From Colwellia piezophila ATCC BAA-637 (lineage in GTDB: Bacteria; Pseudomonadota; Gammaproteobacteria; Enterobacterales; Alteromonadaceae), in the NCBI RefSeq assembly GCF_000378625.1, contig NZ_KB905171.1, forward strand, positions 62,001 to 126,000: a stretch of DNA of 64,000 nt, in the 5' to 3' direction. The notes under the pieces are model-generated. The model had not been told where the DNA came from. It saw only the letters and a list, made by a program, of their open reading frames with translations, and ran no database searches. Shown piece by piece: positions 17,473-26,400 of this stretch. Position 1 is the stretch's first letter. Every line of letters starts with the position of its first letter. A program made the translations under genes and the position numbers.

Positions 17473-18210
17473 TTACTTACTTAACTTGAATAACCTACGC
17501 TCTAGCACGAAACCCATGATACCGCTAACCAATAACAATACCCCCAATACTTGCAACCAAGCGTTGATAGCTCTAGGTTGTTGTAAAGGCATGTCATGTT
17601 TTGATCTTTGGAATAAACGACTACCCCCTTCGACGGGCATCTCAAAATAGTAGCCTTTGTTTTCAGGGATTAGCTTTACCAGAATGTCACTACGCTGCGC
17701 CATAACAACTTTTTGCTGTCGCATAATTTCATCTTTCTCATTACGATCTTTAATATTAATGAGCGCGTGCCAGTTCTGGAAGATATCACTTGGCTCTCCT
17801 GCCAACACCACGCCATATGAGCGATACTCATAAAGATTTTCATTAAAAACTTGTTTGCTATAACCAATATAAAATAGGGTCACCGCAAAAACAATTAAAG
17901 TACTGGCGATATAGAGTAAATTCCGCTGTTGGTTTAACTGCTTAGTGCTTGCTTGTTGATATAATTGTTCGATATCACTGATCACCAGTAAATTATTCTT
18001 TATATAGTTTTTATCTAATGGTTCGAGTAACTGAGCAACGGATAACGAAAAAGCACTCAGTAACTTTCTAAAGACTTCATTAGAAGGCAGTGACTTATCA
18101 TTTTCTAGTTTTGATAAATAAGATTGCTCGATACCGGCTAGTTCGGATAATTCAGGCTGACTTAACGTCCTTTCTGCACGTAGTTTTTTTAATTGTTCAC
18201 CTAATGTCAT
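17473..18210 (-). CDS. XRE-family regulator with two membrane helices
   Basis: A helix-turn-helix domain of the Cro/CI type fills residues 1-60 (LSQPELSELAGIEQSYLSKLE is the core). After a linker there are two membrane helices (about 98-118 and 218-238) with about 100 periplasmic residues between them. It is therefore a membrane-tethered DNA-binding protein that may sense an envelope signal. Its promoter region contains AGTTATT/AATAACT and TATTCTTAG motifs (18345-18380). A similar TATTCTTAGCTAT sequence occurs, inverted, at about 27125-27140 before the ABC transporter operon, so the two genes may once have been divergent neighbours now separated by the accessory element. This last point is inference. 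Confidence 0.8.
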   Translation of the reverse strand: MTLGEQLKKLRAERTLSQPELSELAGIEQSYLSKLENDKSLPSNEVFRKLLSAFSLSVAQLLEPLDKNYIKNNLLVISDIEQLYQQASTKQLNQQRNLLYIASTLIVFAVTLFYIGYSKQVFNENLYEYRSYGVVLAGEPSDIFQNWHALINIKDRNEKDEIMRQQKVVMAQRSDILVKLIPENKGYYFEMPVEGGSRLFQRSKHDMPLQQPRAINAWLQVLGVLLLVSGIMGFVLERRLFKLSK

Positions 18211-18364
18211 TGGTAATATCCCATATAATTTGATTAATACTTTATCTATAGAGTTATATGTAAAGCGCCGGCCGCTGATTACTTTGTTTTACTACCAATG
18301 AGTAATAACTATAAACTTTTATTATTAACTGCCTAGTAGCTAAGGGTATTCTTAGTTATTCCAA

Positions 18365-18380
18365 AAGAAATAACTAGCTA
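18365..18380 (+). other. Possible left attachment site of the accessory element
   Basis: AAGAAATAACTAGCTA here resembles AAGAAATAATCAGCTAGC at 27083-27100. The shared AAGAAATAA would be the core left by serine-recombinase integration, and the distance from the recombinase gene (about 85 bp) fits. The match is short and the DNA is AT-rich, so this is only a suggestion. Confidence 0.25.
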
Positions 18381-18451
18381 TAACTTACTAATGTGAATAA
18401 TACTAAAATCCTGATAGAATGCCGCCTATAGGGCAACTGAGGTTATACAAA

Positions 18452-20083
18452 ATGATAACAAACGCAATTCCATACCGTAGATTCTCGGCTATCAAACAAG
18501 AGAAAGGCGATTCACTAAGACGCCAACAAGAGCTAATCGACAAGTGGTTAAGTGATAACCCTAGCGTCTCACTATTCCCAGACACGTTTCAGGATCTAGG
18601 ACTATCTGGGTATCATGGCGCACACTTAGAGCATGGCTTAGGGCAGTTACTAGCGGCTATAGATAACGGTCGTATTAAGTCAGGTGACTATCTACTAGTT
18701 GAGAATATCGACCGCATAGGACGCCTAGAAGCTGCTGATATGTTTCACTTGCTTACAGGTATCATTAAGGCAGGTGTTATTATAGTGACTCTTGCAGATA
18801 ATCAACAATATGACCGTGAGTCACTTAACGGCGGTATGCTTTATTTACTAGCAGGACAGATACAACAAGCCTACTCATACTCAGACAAGTTATCTAAACG
18901 CCTTAAGGCGTCTTTCGCGGGTCGTTTAATTAAAGCTAGTTCGGGCGAACAGATTAAGGTAAGAACACCTTTCTGGCTAACACCTGTCGGTGATACTTAT
19001 GTCATTAAAGACAACCATCAGATTATCCTAGAGTCTATCTTTAGATGGTATATCGAAGGCTATGGCACTGTAACTATCTTAGATAAGGTAAGGTCTTTAG
19101 ACACTACAGGTATGCCTAGCAAGACCTCGCAGGTACAGATAGCTCACATACTGAAAAACACAATGGCTTTTGGTGAATGGCATGGCATAAAGGGTGCTTT
19201 CCCTGCTGCCGTAAGTGAGTCTACATACTATATGGCATTATCAGCAAGGCAGCAACGAGCTACTACTAAGACAAGAACGCCTAAGCGCGTCAAGCTGTTA
19301 TCAGGTTTAGTAAAGTGTTCTGAATGCGGTAGTAACTACACCTTTCGCGTAGGTCATGGTACTAATAGAGACTTTATGAACTGTCAGTTAAGGTCGCACG
19401 ATAAGACTCGATGTAGTAATAAAAAGAATGTGCCTTATGACGTCTTATTTACTGTATATGTTGCTACTCAATGGGACGCTATGAACCGTATTTACGAGGG
19501 TAAAAGCAACTCTATAACTGAGAACAAGATTACCGTAGTAGACGCAAAGCTATCAGTGCTTGATAAGAACAAGGAAGACTTAATAGACTTGATGATAGCC
19601 GTAGGTAGTAGCGACAGCTTGAAGGGTCGTATCGGCTCTATAGTGATCGAGGTAGACGCACTTAATGAAGAGCGCCTGCAACTACTAACAGGCCTAGATG
19701 GTATTAAAGCAGTCTATAACCCTGCTATGCTTACCGGTGGTGACGCTTTAGACAACGACTTACACGCTCGTAATACTATGCTTAAGTCAGTTGGTTATCA
19801 GATTGTTGTCGATAGCACTGGTGCTAGTGCAGAGGGTCAGCGTATAGAGTGGATAGGGTATAAAGGTAAGACTAACACTATTAACTTTAAGATTAGCGAT
19901 AAGGTATTTAAGGTAGGTCGCGAGTATGAAGAGAAGTGCGACAATGACGAGGTGCGTATGTTGCGTGTGGCTAGACTAGTGCATGAGATATCCAACCCGT
20001 ATAAGCCTAAACGTAAATTCATAGAAGGACTTAAGGAACTAACTAGACAAGCCAAAGAAGCTAAGGGTGAGCCACTGTCTTAG
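18452..20083 (+). CDS. Large serine recombinase (resolvase/integrase family)
   Basis: This is a DNA recombinase of the large serine type, the probable integrase of the surrounding element. From ATG 18452 the protein has 543 residues. The nucleophile is Ser12 in PYRRFSAIKQ, followed by GDSLRRQQ and, near residues 86-94, VENIDRIGR, all typical of the catalytic domain. The recombinase domain follows (about 170-280). A zinc-ribbon has CSECGSNY and later CQLR and CSNK cysteines (about 292-330), then a helical C-terminal part with coiled-coil character. ATG 18452 has TGAGG upstream and is preferred over ATG 18419. It lies at the edge of the accessory block and reads inward, as integrases often do. 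Confidence 0.9.
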   Translation: MITNAIPYRRFSAIKQEKGDSLRRQQELIDKWLSDNPSVSLFPDTFQDLGLSGYHGAHLEHGLGQLLAAIDNGRIKSGDYLLVENIDRIGRLEAADMFHLLTGIIKAGVIIVTLADNQQYDRESLNGGMLYLLAGQIQQAYSYSDKLSKRLKASFAGRLIKASSGEQIKVRTPFWLTPVGDTYVIKDNHQIILESIFRWYIEGYGTVTILDKVRSLDTTGMPSKTSQVQIAHILKNTMAFGEWHGIKGAFPAAVSESTYYMALSARQQRATTKTRTPKRVKLLSGLVKCSECGSNYTFRVGHGTNRDFMNCQLRSHDKTRCSNKKNVPYDVLFTVYVATQWDAMNRIYEGKSNSITENKITVVDAKLSVLDKNKEDLIDLMIAVGSSDSLKGRIGSIVIEVDALNEERLQLLTGLDGIKAVYNPAMLTGGDALDNDLHARNTMLKSVGYQIVVDSTGASAEGQRIEWIGYKGKTNTINFKISDKVFKVGREYEEKCDNDEVRMLRVARLVHEISNPYKPKRKFIEGLKELTRQAKEAKGEPLS

Positions 20084-20166
20084 CTATCGCCCGATGCCAA
20101 AGTGCTTAGGGCTAATCATTTATTCTACTGCTATTTATCATTGCTCATCATTAAGAGCTAAGGCTC

Positions 20167-20245
20167 ACTATTACCACAAAGCAGCCTTAATTCTGGTATG
20201 AATTTATCACAGCTAATAGTCCGCTCCGCATCTAAGCGGTCAGAG
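20167..20245 (+). repeat. Left bracketing repeat L2
   Basis: This is the second copy of the repeat at 5721-5798, with the same ACCACAAAGC, GAATTTATCA and TAATAGTCCGCT blocks. It lies before the two small lipoprotein genes, as L1 lies before the GGDEF gene. The remaining bases between 20084 and 20414 show no gene. Confidence 0.6.
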
Positions 20246-20414
20246 AGACTTTCAATCAAAACGGATGTTTTCCGACAGTACACATTTACTTCAATAAATT
20301 TTTGAGTGGTAGGAGCCAAATCAGGCTTTAGCAAAGGTTATTGTTAATAATGGTCACTTTCATGGTATGGTGATTTTATTATTCATAATCAGTGATACCC
20401 AAAAATAAAAATTG

Positions 20415-20804
20415 ATGAATTTTAAGAAGTTATTACTTATTTTATTACTTTTATCTATTGTCGGATGTTCTTTATCTTCCGCCTCGGTGAGAATTGCTCA
20501 TCAATTATATATCGATGGTGAGCATCAAGATTCTTTAGTAAAAATTGAAGGAGCTTTAGTTCAATATAAAGGTGAATATTCAGATGATGACAAATCATCT
20601 CTATTGTTTTTAAAAGCTCAAAATTATTCAAAACTAAAGCAATACAATCACGCAATAAGTACCTGGTTATATATCATGGATAGATATCCTGATACTGAGG
20701 CGGCTTATCGCGCTAAACCTCATGTAGCTTTATATCAAAAAGCGATGAAAAATGTAGAAAAGCGCGAAAGGAAAAAGAAGACAGAATCTAACAACACTAT
20801 ATAA
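20415..20804 (+). CDS. Small TPR-like lipoprotein
   Basis: This 129-residue protein has a lipoprotein signal peptide (hydrophobic 5-16, lipobox SIVGC) and should be attached to a membrane on the periplasmic side. The mature part has two or three TPR-like helical pairs (YSKLKQYNHAISTWLYIMDR is one), a layout that resembles small BamD/YbgF-type proteins. A basic tail (RERKKK) ends it. ATG 20415 is chosen over the TTG directly before it. The next gene starts 32 bp downstream and is a diverged paralogue. The function is unknown. Confidence 0.65.
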   Translation: MNFKKLLLILLLLSIVGCSLSSASVRIAHQLYIDGEHQDSLVKIEGALVQYKGEYSDDDKSSLLFLKAQNYSKLKQYNHAISTWLYIMDRYPDTEAAYRAKPHVALYQKAMKNVEKRERKKKTESNNTI

Positions 20805-20836
20805 TCGTTATTAAATTTTATATAAGGAAGATATTT

Positions 20837-21208
20837 ATGAGTTTTTTTAGTTACCTATTATTAATCTGTATATGTGTATTTCAAATAGGGTGCGCTTCAC
20901 CTTCTGATCTTGCGAATGCACACTTAAAAAGTGCATATTATAAATACATAGATAAGGATTATGAGAGCTCAATAGAAAAAGTAAATAGGCTTTTATCAAA
21001 ACATAAAGACGAATACTCTAATGAGCACACAGCTTCTTTACTTAATTTAAAAGCTCTTAACTATTATGGTTTAGAAAAGTTTATTGATGCTAAAGGCACT
21101 CTTGACTATTTGATTGCTGAATATCCAGAAACTAAAGCGGCAAAAGATAGTGTGCATCTAAGAAATGATCTAGAAAAAGCAATTAATAAAGCCTTTGGTA
21201 AAACCTAA
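20837..21208 (+). CDS. Small TPR-like lipoprotein, paralogue
   Basis: This 123-residue lipoprotein has a lipobox FQIGC after a hydrophobic start. It shares length, spacing of hydrophobic residues and local matches with the preceding protein (KDEYSNEHTASLLNLKALNY against GEYSDDDKSSLLFLKAQNY), so the pair arose by duplication. The ribosome binding site AAGGAAG precedes ATG 20837. Both genes sit between the bracketing repeats L2 and R2 and may have arrived as a unit. Confidence 0.65.
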   Translation: MSFFSYLLLICICVFQIGCASPSDLANAHLKSAYYKYIDKDYESSIEKVNRLLSKHKDEYSNEHTASLLNLKALNYYGLEKFIDAKGTLDYLIAEYPETKAAKDSVHLRNDLEKAINKAFGKT

Positions 21209-22155
21209 CTTAGCACTGCGTCTCACTTTTTAGTGAACAATGGTTAAAAGTCAATTATAGCCATGAAATGTTTAAAGTATACAGTACGCATTTGGAAATA
21301 ATACAAGTTACCTTAGCGGATCAGTTGTTATTAAATTCAAATGAACAGAAAAAAGATAGCTCGAACCATCTAGTAAGTGGGTTAATAACGGTATGTTTTG
21401 GCAATCAATTTTAGCCGCAATATACGTAGGATTTAAATGAATATTAAGCCTAGTTCATGCAGCAGTAGCAATAGTCCGCTATTGGCATTACACGCAGTCC
21501 GATAACGACTGCTATGAGGCTCAAATAAACACCAAGTGATGGAAGATCAACGGCAGCAAAGAGCTGTGAAGCGGACGTTAACCATAACTAGCTGTTAATG
21601 TCGCCTTAGCGCACCAAGCTGTCATATTTCAGGCAATAAAAAACCCACTTAAGGGTTGACTGTTTTCCGTAGATGTAATCACTTGTTACCTAAAGTGATA
21701 GTTTGATGTTTATCTTTACTTTACAAATCGATCCATTCCTTACAATCTGTGAGAAATAACGGGTAATTACCTTATTTACCACACTGAGCGCACAAGCAAT
21801 AATCCTTATGTCCAATACTTGACAGTATTGGACGCAGCGTAACTAAATGTTACCCTAGCCAAATTAACTACATACCTTGATTCTAAAGGGCTGCGATTAA
21901 TATCAACCTAACCACTATAGCTTGGTAGATCACTAATTGATCGTTCACCCTATCTTCCTAACATGCCTAAAATAGACAATTGATATTAGGGCAAATCGGG
22001 TAAATTCATTTCATTAAATCAATCGTTATCGCGTTATCAATTAAGCCAAGTTGTTACCGGCGATTACATTTAGTATTTAGGCGTTTTCTGCCAGATAACC
22101 CCTAATGATAAGGGTTATCGTTAATGACAGTTAAGTTACAATTGGCAGCCGCTAC
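21209..22155. other. Long non-coding stretch with hairpins and repeat R2
   Basis: I see no gene in this stretch of nearly 950 bp. It holds the right bracketing repeat (21546-21633), a perfect hairpin TCCAATAC/GTATTGGA (21811-21832) and another, GATAACCC/GGGTTATC (22094-22119), which lies just beyond the stop of the reverse-strand operon and may end its transcript. No long T run follows either. Confidence 0.5.
21546..21633 (+). repeat. Right bracketing repeat R2
   Basis: Second copy of the repeat at 7277-7365, with GGCAGC, TGTGAAGCGGACGTTA, CTTAGCGCACC and GTCAT in the same order. It closes the small-lipoprotein module. Confidence 0.6.
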
Positions 22156-22587
22156 CTAAGCCAGCGTTAAAAGCGCTTTGTCCTTTTCTGCTAGTTCGGC
22201 CTTGAGTTCACCAATTGTTTTATCTTTGCTATCGAGCTTATCAATTAGCTTATGCAATAGCACTTCACGCTTATCTAGTCGGGTCAGTAGCTCATCAACT
22301 ACGGTCATGAGGCAATCCCAAGGTGTCTGCTCTGAATAGCTATCATATGCTGCTACACGCGCCCTGTGGTCTGCTAAGTATGTCTCACTATCTTCTAGCG
22401 TTGACTGCTTGCTAAGTTCTCTGGCATACCCCTCGAACATGGCCTTATAGTCAAGCGTTGAGGTCTGCTTGATGTAGTCACCCATGACTGACTTAAACAG
22501 TGCTTCCCACTCACCCTGCGGCTCATGTGCGCTCTGCTGCTCTGCTCTGTCTGCTACTAGTTGTACCATCTTGTTTACGTCTTTCAT
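22156..22587 (-). CDS. Hypothetical coiled-coil protein of the accessory element
   Basis: I do not recognise this 143-residue protein. It is acidic and soluble. The last 45 residues (from about 98) form a leucine-heptad coiled coil (KLIDKLDSKDKTIGELKAEL). There are no cysteine motifs, signal or membrane segments. AGGA lies about 9 bp before the ATG. It is the most downstream gene of the reverse-strand block that begins with the small genes before the primase-helicase. Base use (many CTA, AGC and GCG codons) matches the recombinase and primase-helicase genes and differs from the AT-rich lipoprotein genes next to it. Confidence 0.6.
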   Translation of the reverse strand: MKDVNKMVQLVADRAEQQSAHEPQGEWEALFKSVMGDYIKQTSTLDYKAMFEGYARELSKQSTLEDSETYLADHRARVAAYDSYSEQTPWDCLMTVVDELLTRLDKREVLLHKLIDKLDSKDKTIGELKAELAEKDKALLTLA

Positions 22588-22878
22588 ATTCGTCTAATCC
22601 TTTAGCTATTTAATTGTGTGTTGTGGTGCTGGTGGTACGCTGCTTGGTCACATCATTTGTGTACTCCTTATTGATTGGTAGGGGGTAGTGCTGGGGTACT
22701 CGGCTTGCCATGCTGAACACGTAGCTAGTTGCTTTCACCAAAAATGAATTCAATTATTCACTATCGGCAAGGTTAATTCATTGATTTGTAAGTCTAAGGC
22801 GTTGAAAGCACACGGGTTTTACTACCTAGGAAACCGGCAATTACCTAAGCTTTTTTCCCAAAATCCCCCGCCCAGTTT

Positions 22879-22992
22879 TCAGCCTTTTTCTTTAGCTATT
22901 TGCATCAGCGCTTCATCAACGGTAATGCCTACGGCCTCGGCAATCTCAATTGCCCTAAACCAATCATCAAGCGTTAAGTCAACGGCAGCCAT
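22879..22992 (-). CDS. 37-residue protein coupled to the upstream gene
   Basis: This short frame reads MAAVDLTLDDWFRAIEIAEA and ends QIAKEKG. Its ATG overlaps the TAA stop of the preceding gene (TAATG), a typical sign of translational coupling. The peptide is acidic and helical, with a helix-turn-like second half (VGITVDEAL). No function can be named. I include it because the stop-start overlap and clean amphipathic sequence are unlikely to be chance in this compact operon. Confidence 0.45.
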   Translation of the reverse strand: MAAVDLTLDDWFRAIEIAEAVGITVDEALMQIAKEKG

Positions 22993-23666
22993 TAAGCGGC
23001 TTTCCTGTCGGCCTTGTTGGCCTTAATTCTATCTGAAATAGCGCTACTCGCTTTCGCTGTAAAGTACGTCTCTGCTATGTTTGCGCCTGTTTTGATACCT
23101 GACTGTTGAGCAGTTGGTAAACCTTTGTAAGACTTCCGCGCAGTACCAGCCAAGCGCTTGGCTTTAGGTATGCCAGCGACACCTTTTGCTAACTGTGGTT
23201 TAACTGCCTTGCCAATGGTCATTAGCCCGCGCGCCCCTGCGACAAGTGGAGCGACAAAAGCCTTTTTCTCTATCTTGGCCTTGGGTAACGGTTTGCTATC
23301 GTCTAACAGCTTCGTTGGCGCTATCTCGGCCCCGTTCTTGGCTATGAGTTGCCTAAGACTCTTTGACTTTTGCTGGCGGTGAATCGGTAAGCTTGCATCA
23401 GCACTAATCAACGTGGCCTCTTTGGCTAACATGATTTCAAGCGGTACATGTTGGCTCGTCCGTTTGTCGTAAATCATTTTGCTATCTTTGGGCTTTGGCT
23501 TTCTCATGGTAATTGATGCCACATCAGCCTGTTTTAGCAGTTTGTTTATCATCCAGATTCGGTTGATTTCGTTAGCTGTCGTTACTGGTATTTGATGCGG
23601 TATCGGCATGATAATTGGCTCCACCTTTTCCATCTTAGCTAGCCTGATTTGATCGGTTAAATTCAC
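22992..23666 (-). CDS. Hypothetical basic protein of the accessory element
   Basis: This 224-residue protein is rich in Lys, Ala and Arg. Residues about 135-165 are Gly/Ala-rich and mildly hydrophobic (VAPLVAGARGLMTIGKAVK), and the C-terminus is strongly basic (DRIKANKADRKAA). This could suit a nucleic-acid- or membrane-interacting structural protein, but no family is recognised. The start is GTG 23666 with AAGGAG 7 bp upstream. It lies directly downstream of the iteron-like cluster and ends in a TAATG overlap with the 37-residue gene. Confidence 0.6.
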   Translation of the reverse strand: MNLTDQIRLAKMEKVEPIIMPIPHQIPVTTANEINRIWMINKLLKQADVASITMRKPKPKDSKMIYDKRTSQHVPLEIMLAKEATLISADASLPIHRQQKSKSLRQLIAKNGAEIAPTKLLDDSKPLPKAKIEKKAFVAPLVAGARGLMTIGKAVKPQLAKGVAGIPKAKRLAGTARKSYKGLPTAQQSGIKTGANIAETYFTAKASSAISDRIKANKADRKAA

Positions 23667-23760
23667 TTGTTTTCTCCTTGTTATTAGCGACCATCATTGG
23701 TCATTTGGTGCGGCCTAAATGGCAATTGAGCCAGCACTTAGGCCACGGTTAAAAACGATT

Positions 23761-23915
23761 TATGCCATAGCTTGGCTCATTTATGCCATAGCTATGCCAT
23801 AGCTTAAACCCAAGTGTGGCATAGTTAAAGGCCACGCCACCAAAGGGCTATATTGAATCTATGCCAGCTATGCCATACATGAAAAAAACCTCTTTAATAT
23901 AAGTGGTTATGCCAG
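23761..23915. repeat. Iteron-like TATGCCA cluster, putative replication origin
   Basis: TATGCCA occurs six times in direct orientation (starting at 23761, 23782, 23793, 23860, 23869 and 23908) and once inverted (TGGCATA at 23817-23823). The longest copies share TATGCCATAGCTT. Spacings of 9, 11 and 21 bp are close to one or two helical turns. The cluster lies in the only sizeable gap of the reverse-strand block, right behind the primase-helicase gene. This is the usual setting of an iteron origin or of operator sites of a replication regulator. The role is inference. Confidence 0.55.
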
Positions 23916-23920
23916 TACTT

Positions 23921-26119
23921 TTAAACAGAATATCCTGTCGCTATCTCCATCTCTTTTGTTGTCATCTTAGCCTCAGTTTCCACTATTTCAACGGCAGTTA
24001 ATATTCGGTCAATTTGCACTGGCAACAAGGTTATTTGGCGGTACATTTCAACCGCTCTTTTGCCCGTTGGTTTGGTTCCCTTTATCCTGCCCATGAACTT
24101 TGAGCGCTGGTCGCTCCAACGCTTATTGACTGACCAATCTTCACTGATAAGTTTTGACTCGAAGAACTCGCCCTTGTTTATGGTTAGCTTTTGATAGCTA
24201 AAGCCATCACCAGCGGCCACTGAATCGATGTAGTTGTCCCATAGCGTTTGAGTCATGATAATGTGAGGATATTCTTGTATAAGCCTTGAAACGCTCGTTA
24301 TGCCGCCATCGATGTAATCTCGCTTTGCTGGCGTATCTGCTACCAGCGAGTCATGTGCCTGCCAGTAATTAATATTTAAACCTAGAAGATACTTCTTAAT
24401 ACTGTCGACACCACTGCCACCCAATGCCCATTCTTTGGCTCCCCTACAGAAGATTTGGCTTTCTTCTTTAGATACTTTATGACTCGCGTACTCAGTGATA
24501 TAGAAGCGCCTATCACCTTGCTCTATAGGTATATTCACACCCTTATCATTACCTGAGAACATCAGTCGGTTGTAAACATTCTCCATAACGGCTTGCTCAT
24601 ACTTGCGCTCAGTGTTGATGCTGTTATCTGCCATGATGCCCTTTAGCTTTTGGTATGCCTTGGTGCCCATAGTCTTCGACTCGTCAACAAAGGTAAGCAA
24701 GCAGCCAGTGTTATCCGTTGAGAAGTTACCAAGCAGCTTGTTTAGGTCGGTACGCACCACCTGTTGATTTAATACCGCTTCCATTATCTCCACTAAGACA
24801 CCTTTACCGATACCGTGGTCGCTTCGTATGTTTGGATGAATGCTAGGTCGCTCATGTGGTTTCTGTAGCATATGCGCTAGCCAACCCATTGCCCACTTGA
24901 AGTCTTTTGCATTAGGAAACACGCGACTAACTAACTCAATGAATACATCGGCCTCGCCCTCTTCAAGCTCGCCCTCGGTAGCTGTTATAGGTTTAAAAGT
25001 GTTTGCCCAAGTCGAGCCGCTTAACTCAATGTCGCCAACCACATCAGGTCTGAAAGCTTGCCCTACGGCATGTATCATCTTCCTATTTAACACCTTGAGT
25101 ATATAAGCGGTATTGCCTACGTTCGCCTTGTCAATCCTAGACTCCATAGCACTATCATCGAGTATCGCTTGCGTAAACCTATTCCAGAACATCAGCTTGC
25201 CTTGCCCGTTAGTCTTCTTACACCAGCCCTCGGCTAGCAGTTGGTTAACATAGTTAGCTGGCGAGTTAACTACGGCTACTAATCTGCTAGTAACATGCTC
25301 TAAGCCTTTACCTTGCCGTACCTCGTCCCAGTCCTTGCCACTGCCATCAGTGCTTGCACTTGGTGCTATAAGTCTCACGCCAGCGGCCTTGGCACGTTTC
25401 GCTATCTTCTTGCTAGGATCTTTATCACCAGCTATCACGCTATCTTTATGCTTCAAAGCACAAGCCACTAGCGCGCCATCAGAGCCAGCAATCGCCACGG
25501 CCTCACTAGTTGCCATGTTAACCGTTACGGCATCAGCAAAGCCCTCAGTGACCCATTTAACAACGCCTTGGCCTACTATGGCACTCGTTGTTGTTCCCTC
25601 GGTTAGTACTGAAAACTTCTTACTGCCATCTGCCTTAATGATTTGAAACTTGTTAGCACCGGCTTGCCATATAAGTTCGCCATTAAACACTCGGTAATCA
25701 AAATCAACGTCTGTTGGTGCAATGCCTTTTCTATCTAAATACGGGTGACTTTCTTTGGTGCCATTGTGCCAGTTAGTCATTACCTGCACGAACCGATTAA
25801 AGCGCCAGCTATTGCTAGTGGTTGCTGTGGTGTCTTGTACTGGCTCAAAGTCTGCCTCGACCTCTTCTTGCACTTGGTAGCTTGGTATATTAACCATGTA
25901 ACCGTTATCCAGCGTTACCACACCGTCAATCTCCACTACATCAACGCCATTCCACGCCACCGGATTAACGCCATAAGACGTATCGTTTCGGTATACCCGA
26001 ACATCGTTATTGTTGTCGTCTTGATAAGTAACGTGTTCACCTATTTCAAGCTGTTGAATTGTCTCTAGGCAATAGTCGTTAGCCAAGCAAGTCTCAAGTG
26101 TTTGTTCTAGTGCTTCCAT
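23921..26119 (-). CDS. Primase-helicase of the accessory element (Toprim plus DUF5906-like helicase)
   Basis: This 732-residue replication protein probably primes and unwinds DNA for the element. The N-terminal half has a Toprim-like region (WVTEGFADAVTVNMA near residue 190, then VIAGDKDPS), where Glu and Asp would bind metal for primer synthesis. The C-terminal half resembles the DUF5906 superfamily 3-like helicases: a Walker A-like RSDHGIGKGVL near residue 437, a Walker B-like LLTFVDES, and a sensor region with RLMFSGNDKGVNI. Such proteins are typical of plasmids, satellites and phages. It overlaps the small gene in front by 26 bp. The exact domain borders are estimates. Confidence 0.8.
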   Translation of the reverse strand: MEALEQTLETCLANDYCLETIQQLEIGEHVTYQDDNNNDVRVYRNDTSYGVNPVAWNGVDVVEIDGVVTLDNGYMVNIPSYQVQEEVEADFEPVQDTTATTSNSWRFNRFVQVMTNWHNGTKESHPYLDRKGIAPTDVDFDYRVFNGELIWQAGANKFQIIKADGSKKFSVLTEGTTTSAIVGQGVVKWVTEGFADAVTVNMATSEAVAIAGSDGALVACALKHKDSVIAGDKDPSKKIAKRAKAAGVRLIAPSASTDGSGKDWDEVRQGKGLEHVTSRLVAVVNSPANYVNQLLAEGWCKKTNGQGKLMFWNRFTQAILDDSAMESRIDKANVGNTAYILKVLNRKMIHAVGQAFRPDVVGDIELSGSTWANTFKPITATEGELEEGEADVFIELVSRVFPNAKDFKWAMGWLAHMLQKPHERPSIHPNIRSDHGIGKGVLVEIMEAVLNQQVVRTDLNKLLGNFSTDNTGCLLTFVDESKTMGTKAYQKLKGIMADNSINTERKYEQAVMENVYNRLMFSGNDKGVNIPIEQGDRRFYITEYASHKVSKEESQIFCRGAKEWALGGSGVDSIKKYLLGLNINYWQAHDSLVADTPAKRDYIDGGITSVSRLIQEYPHIIMTQTLWDNYIDSVAAGDGFSYQKLTINKGEFFESKLISEDWSVNKRWSDQRSKFMGRIKGTKPTGKRAVEMYRQITLLPVQIDRILTAVEIVETEAKMTTKEMEIATGYSV

Positions 26120-26264
26120 TTGTATTATTTCCCAGTGCCATTGGATAAGATTTGATTAAGTCGCGCAGTACCTTTTGTGGTGATACTCCCAGCGAGTCAG
26201 CGATAGCGGTTAACTTCTTGTTTACCGCAGGGTTTAAATGTAAATTAACGTAAGACGTTGACAT
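26094..26264 (-). CDS. 56-residue probable ribbon-helix-helix protein
   Basis: The protein reads MSTSYVNLHLNPAVNKKLTA and continues with IADSLGVSPQKVLRDLIKSY, a strand followed by two helices as in Arc/CopG DNA-binding proteins. These often control copy number or replication genes. AGGAGG lies about 8 bp before ATG 26264, a strong ribosome binding site. The 3' end overlaps the start of the primase-helicase gene by 26 bp, so the two are likely coupled. It could regulate the operon or bind the TATGCCA repeats; this is inference. Confidence 0.6.
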   Translation of the reverse strand: MSTSYVNLHLNPAVNKKLTAIADSLGVSPQKVLRDLIKSYPMALGNNTNGSTRTNT

Positions 26265-26400
26265 GCTTAATGGCCTCCTGTGCTACTTTCACGTATTTAG
26301 CAGAGGTTGAAGTGCTAATCTTTAGTAGCTTGGCTATTGCGTAGCCCGTATACCCGTTGATGTGCATCAGTTTGATCAATGCAATTTGTCGATTATCCAT
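26245..26400 (-). CDS. 51-residue helix-turn-helix protein
   Basis: The sequence MDNRQIALIKLMHINGYTGY continues AIAKLLKISTSTSAKYVKVA, a clear helix-turn-helix of the resolvase/homeodomain-like kind. It overlaps the gene before it by 8 bp (ATGGATAA) and the ribbon-helix-helix gene behind it by 20 bp, so four genes (80-aa, this one, 56-aa, primase-helicase) form a tightly overlapping series. It is a candidate regulator or excisionase-like factor; no exact family is recognised. Confidence 0.6.
   Translation of the reverse strand: MDNRQIALIKLMHINGYTGYAIAKLLKISTSTSAKYVKVAQEAIKHVNVLR

Noticed and set aside
21811..21832. Hairpin TCCAATAC/GTATTGGA as CRISPR or att half-site
   Set aside because: It occurs once, with no repeats or spacers around it and no link to the element ends.
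22610..22711. 33-codon reverse frame (MASRVPQHYP...) in the accessory element
   Set aside because: No good ribosome binding site before its ATG, and a Thr-rich random-looking tail; not enough to call a gene, although the gap of nearly 290 bp leaves room for one.
22781..23026. Forward 81-codon frame in the accessory element
   Set aside because: It lies opposite the reverse-strand operon, and the reverse-strand 37-residue gene with the TAATG overlap explains the sequence better.
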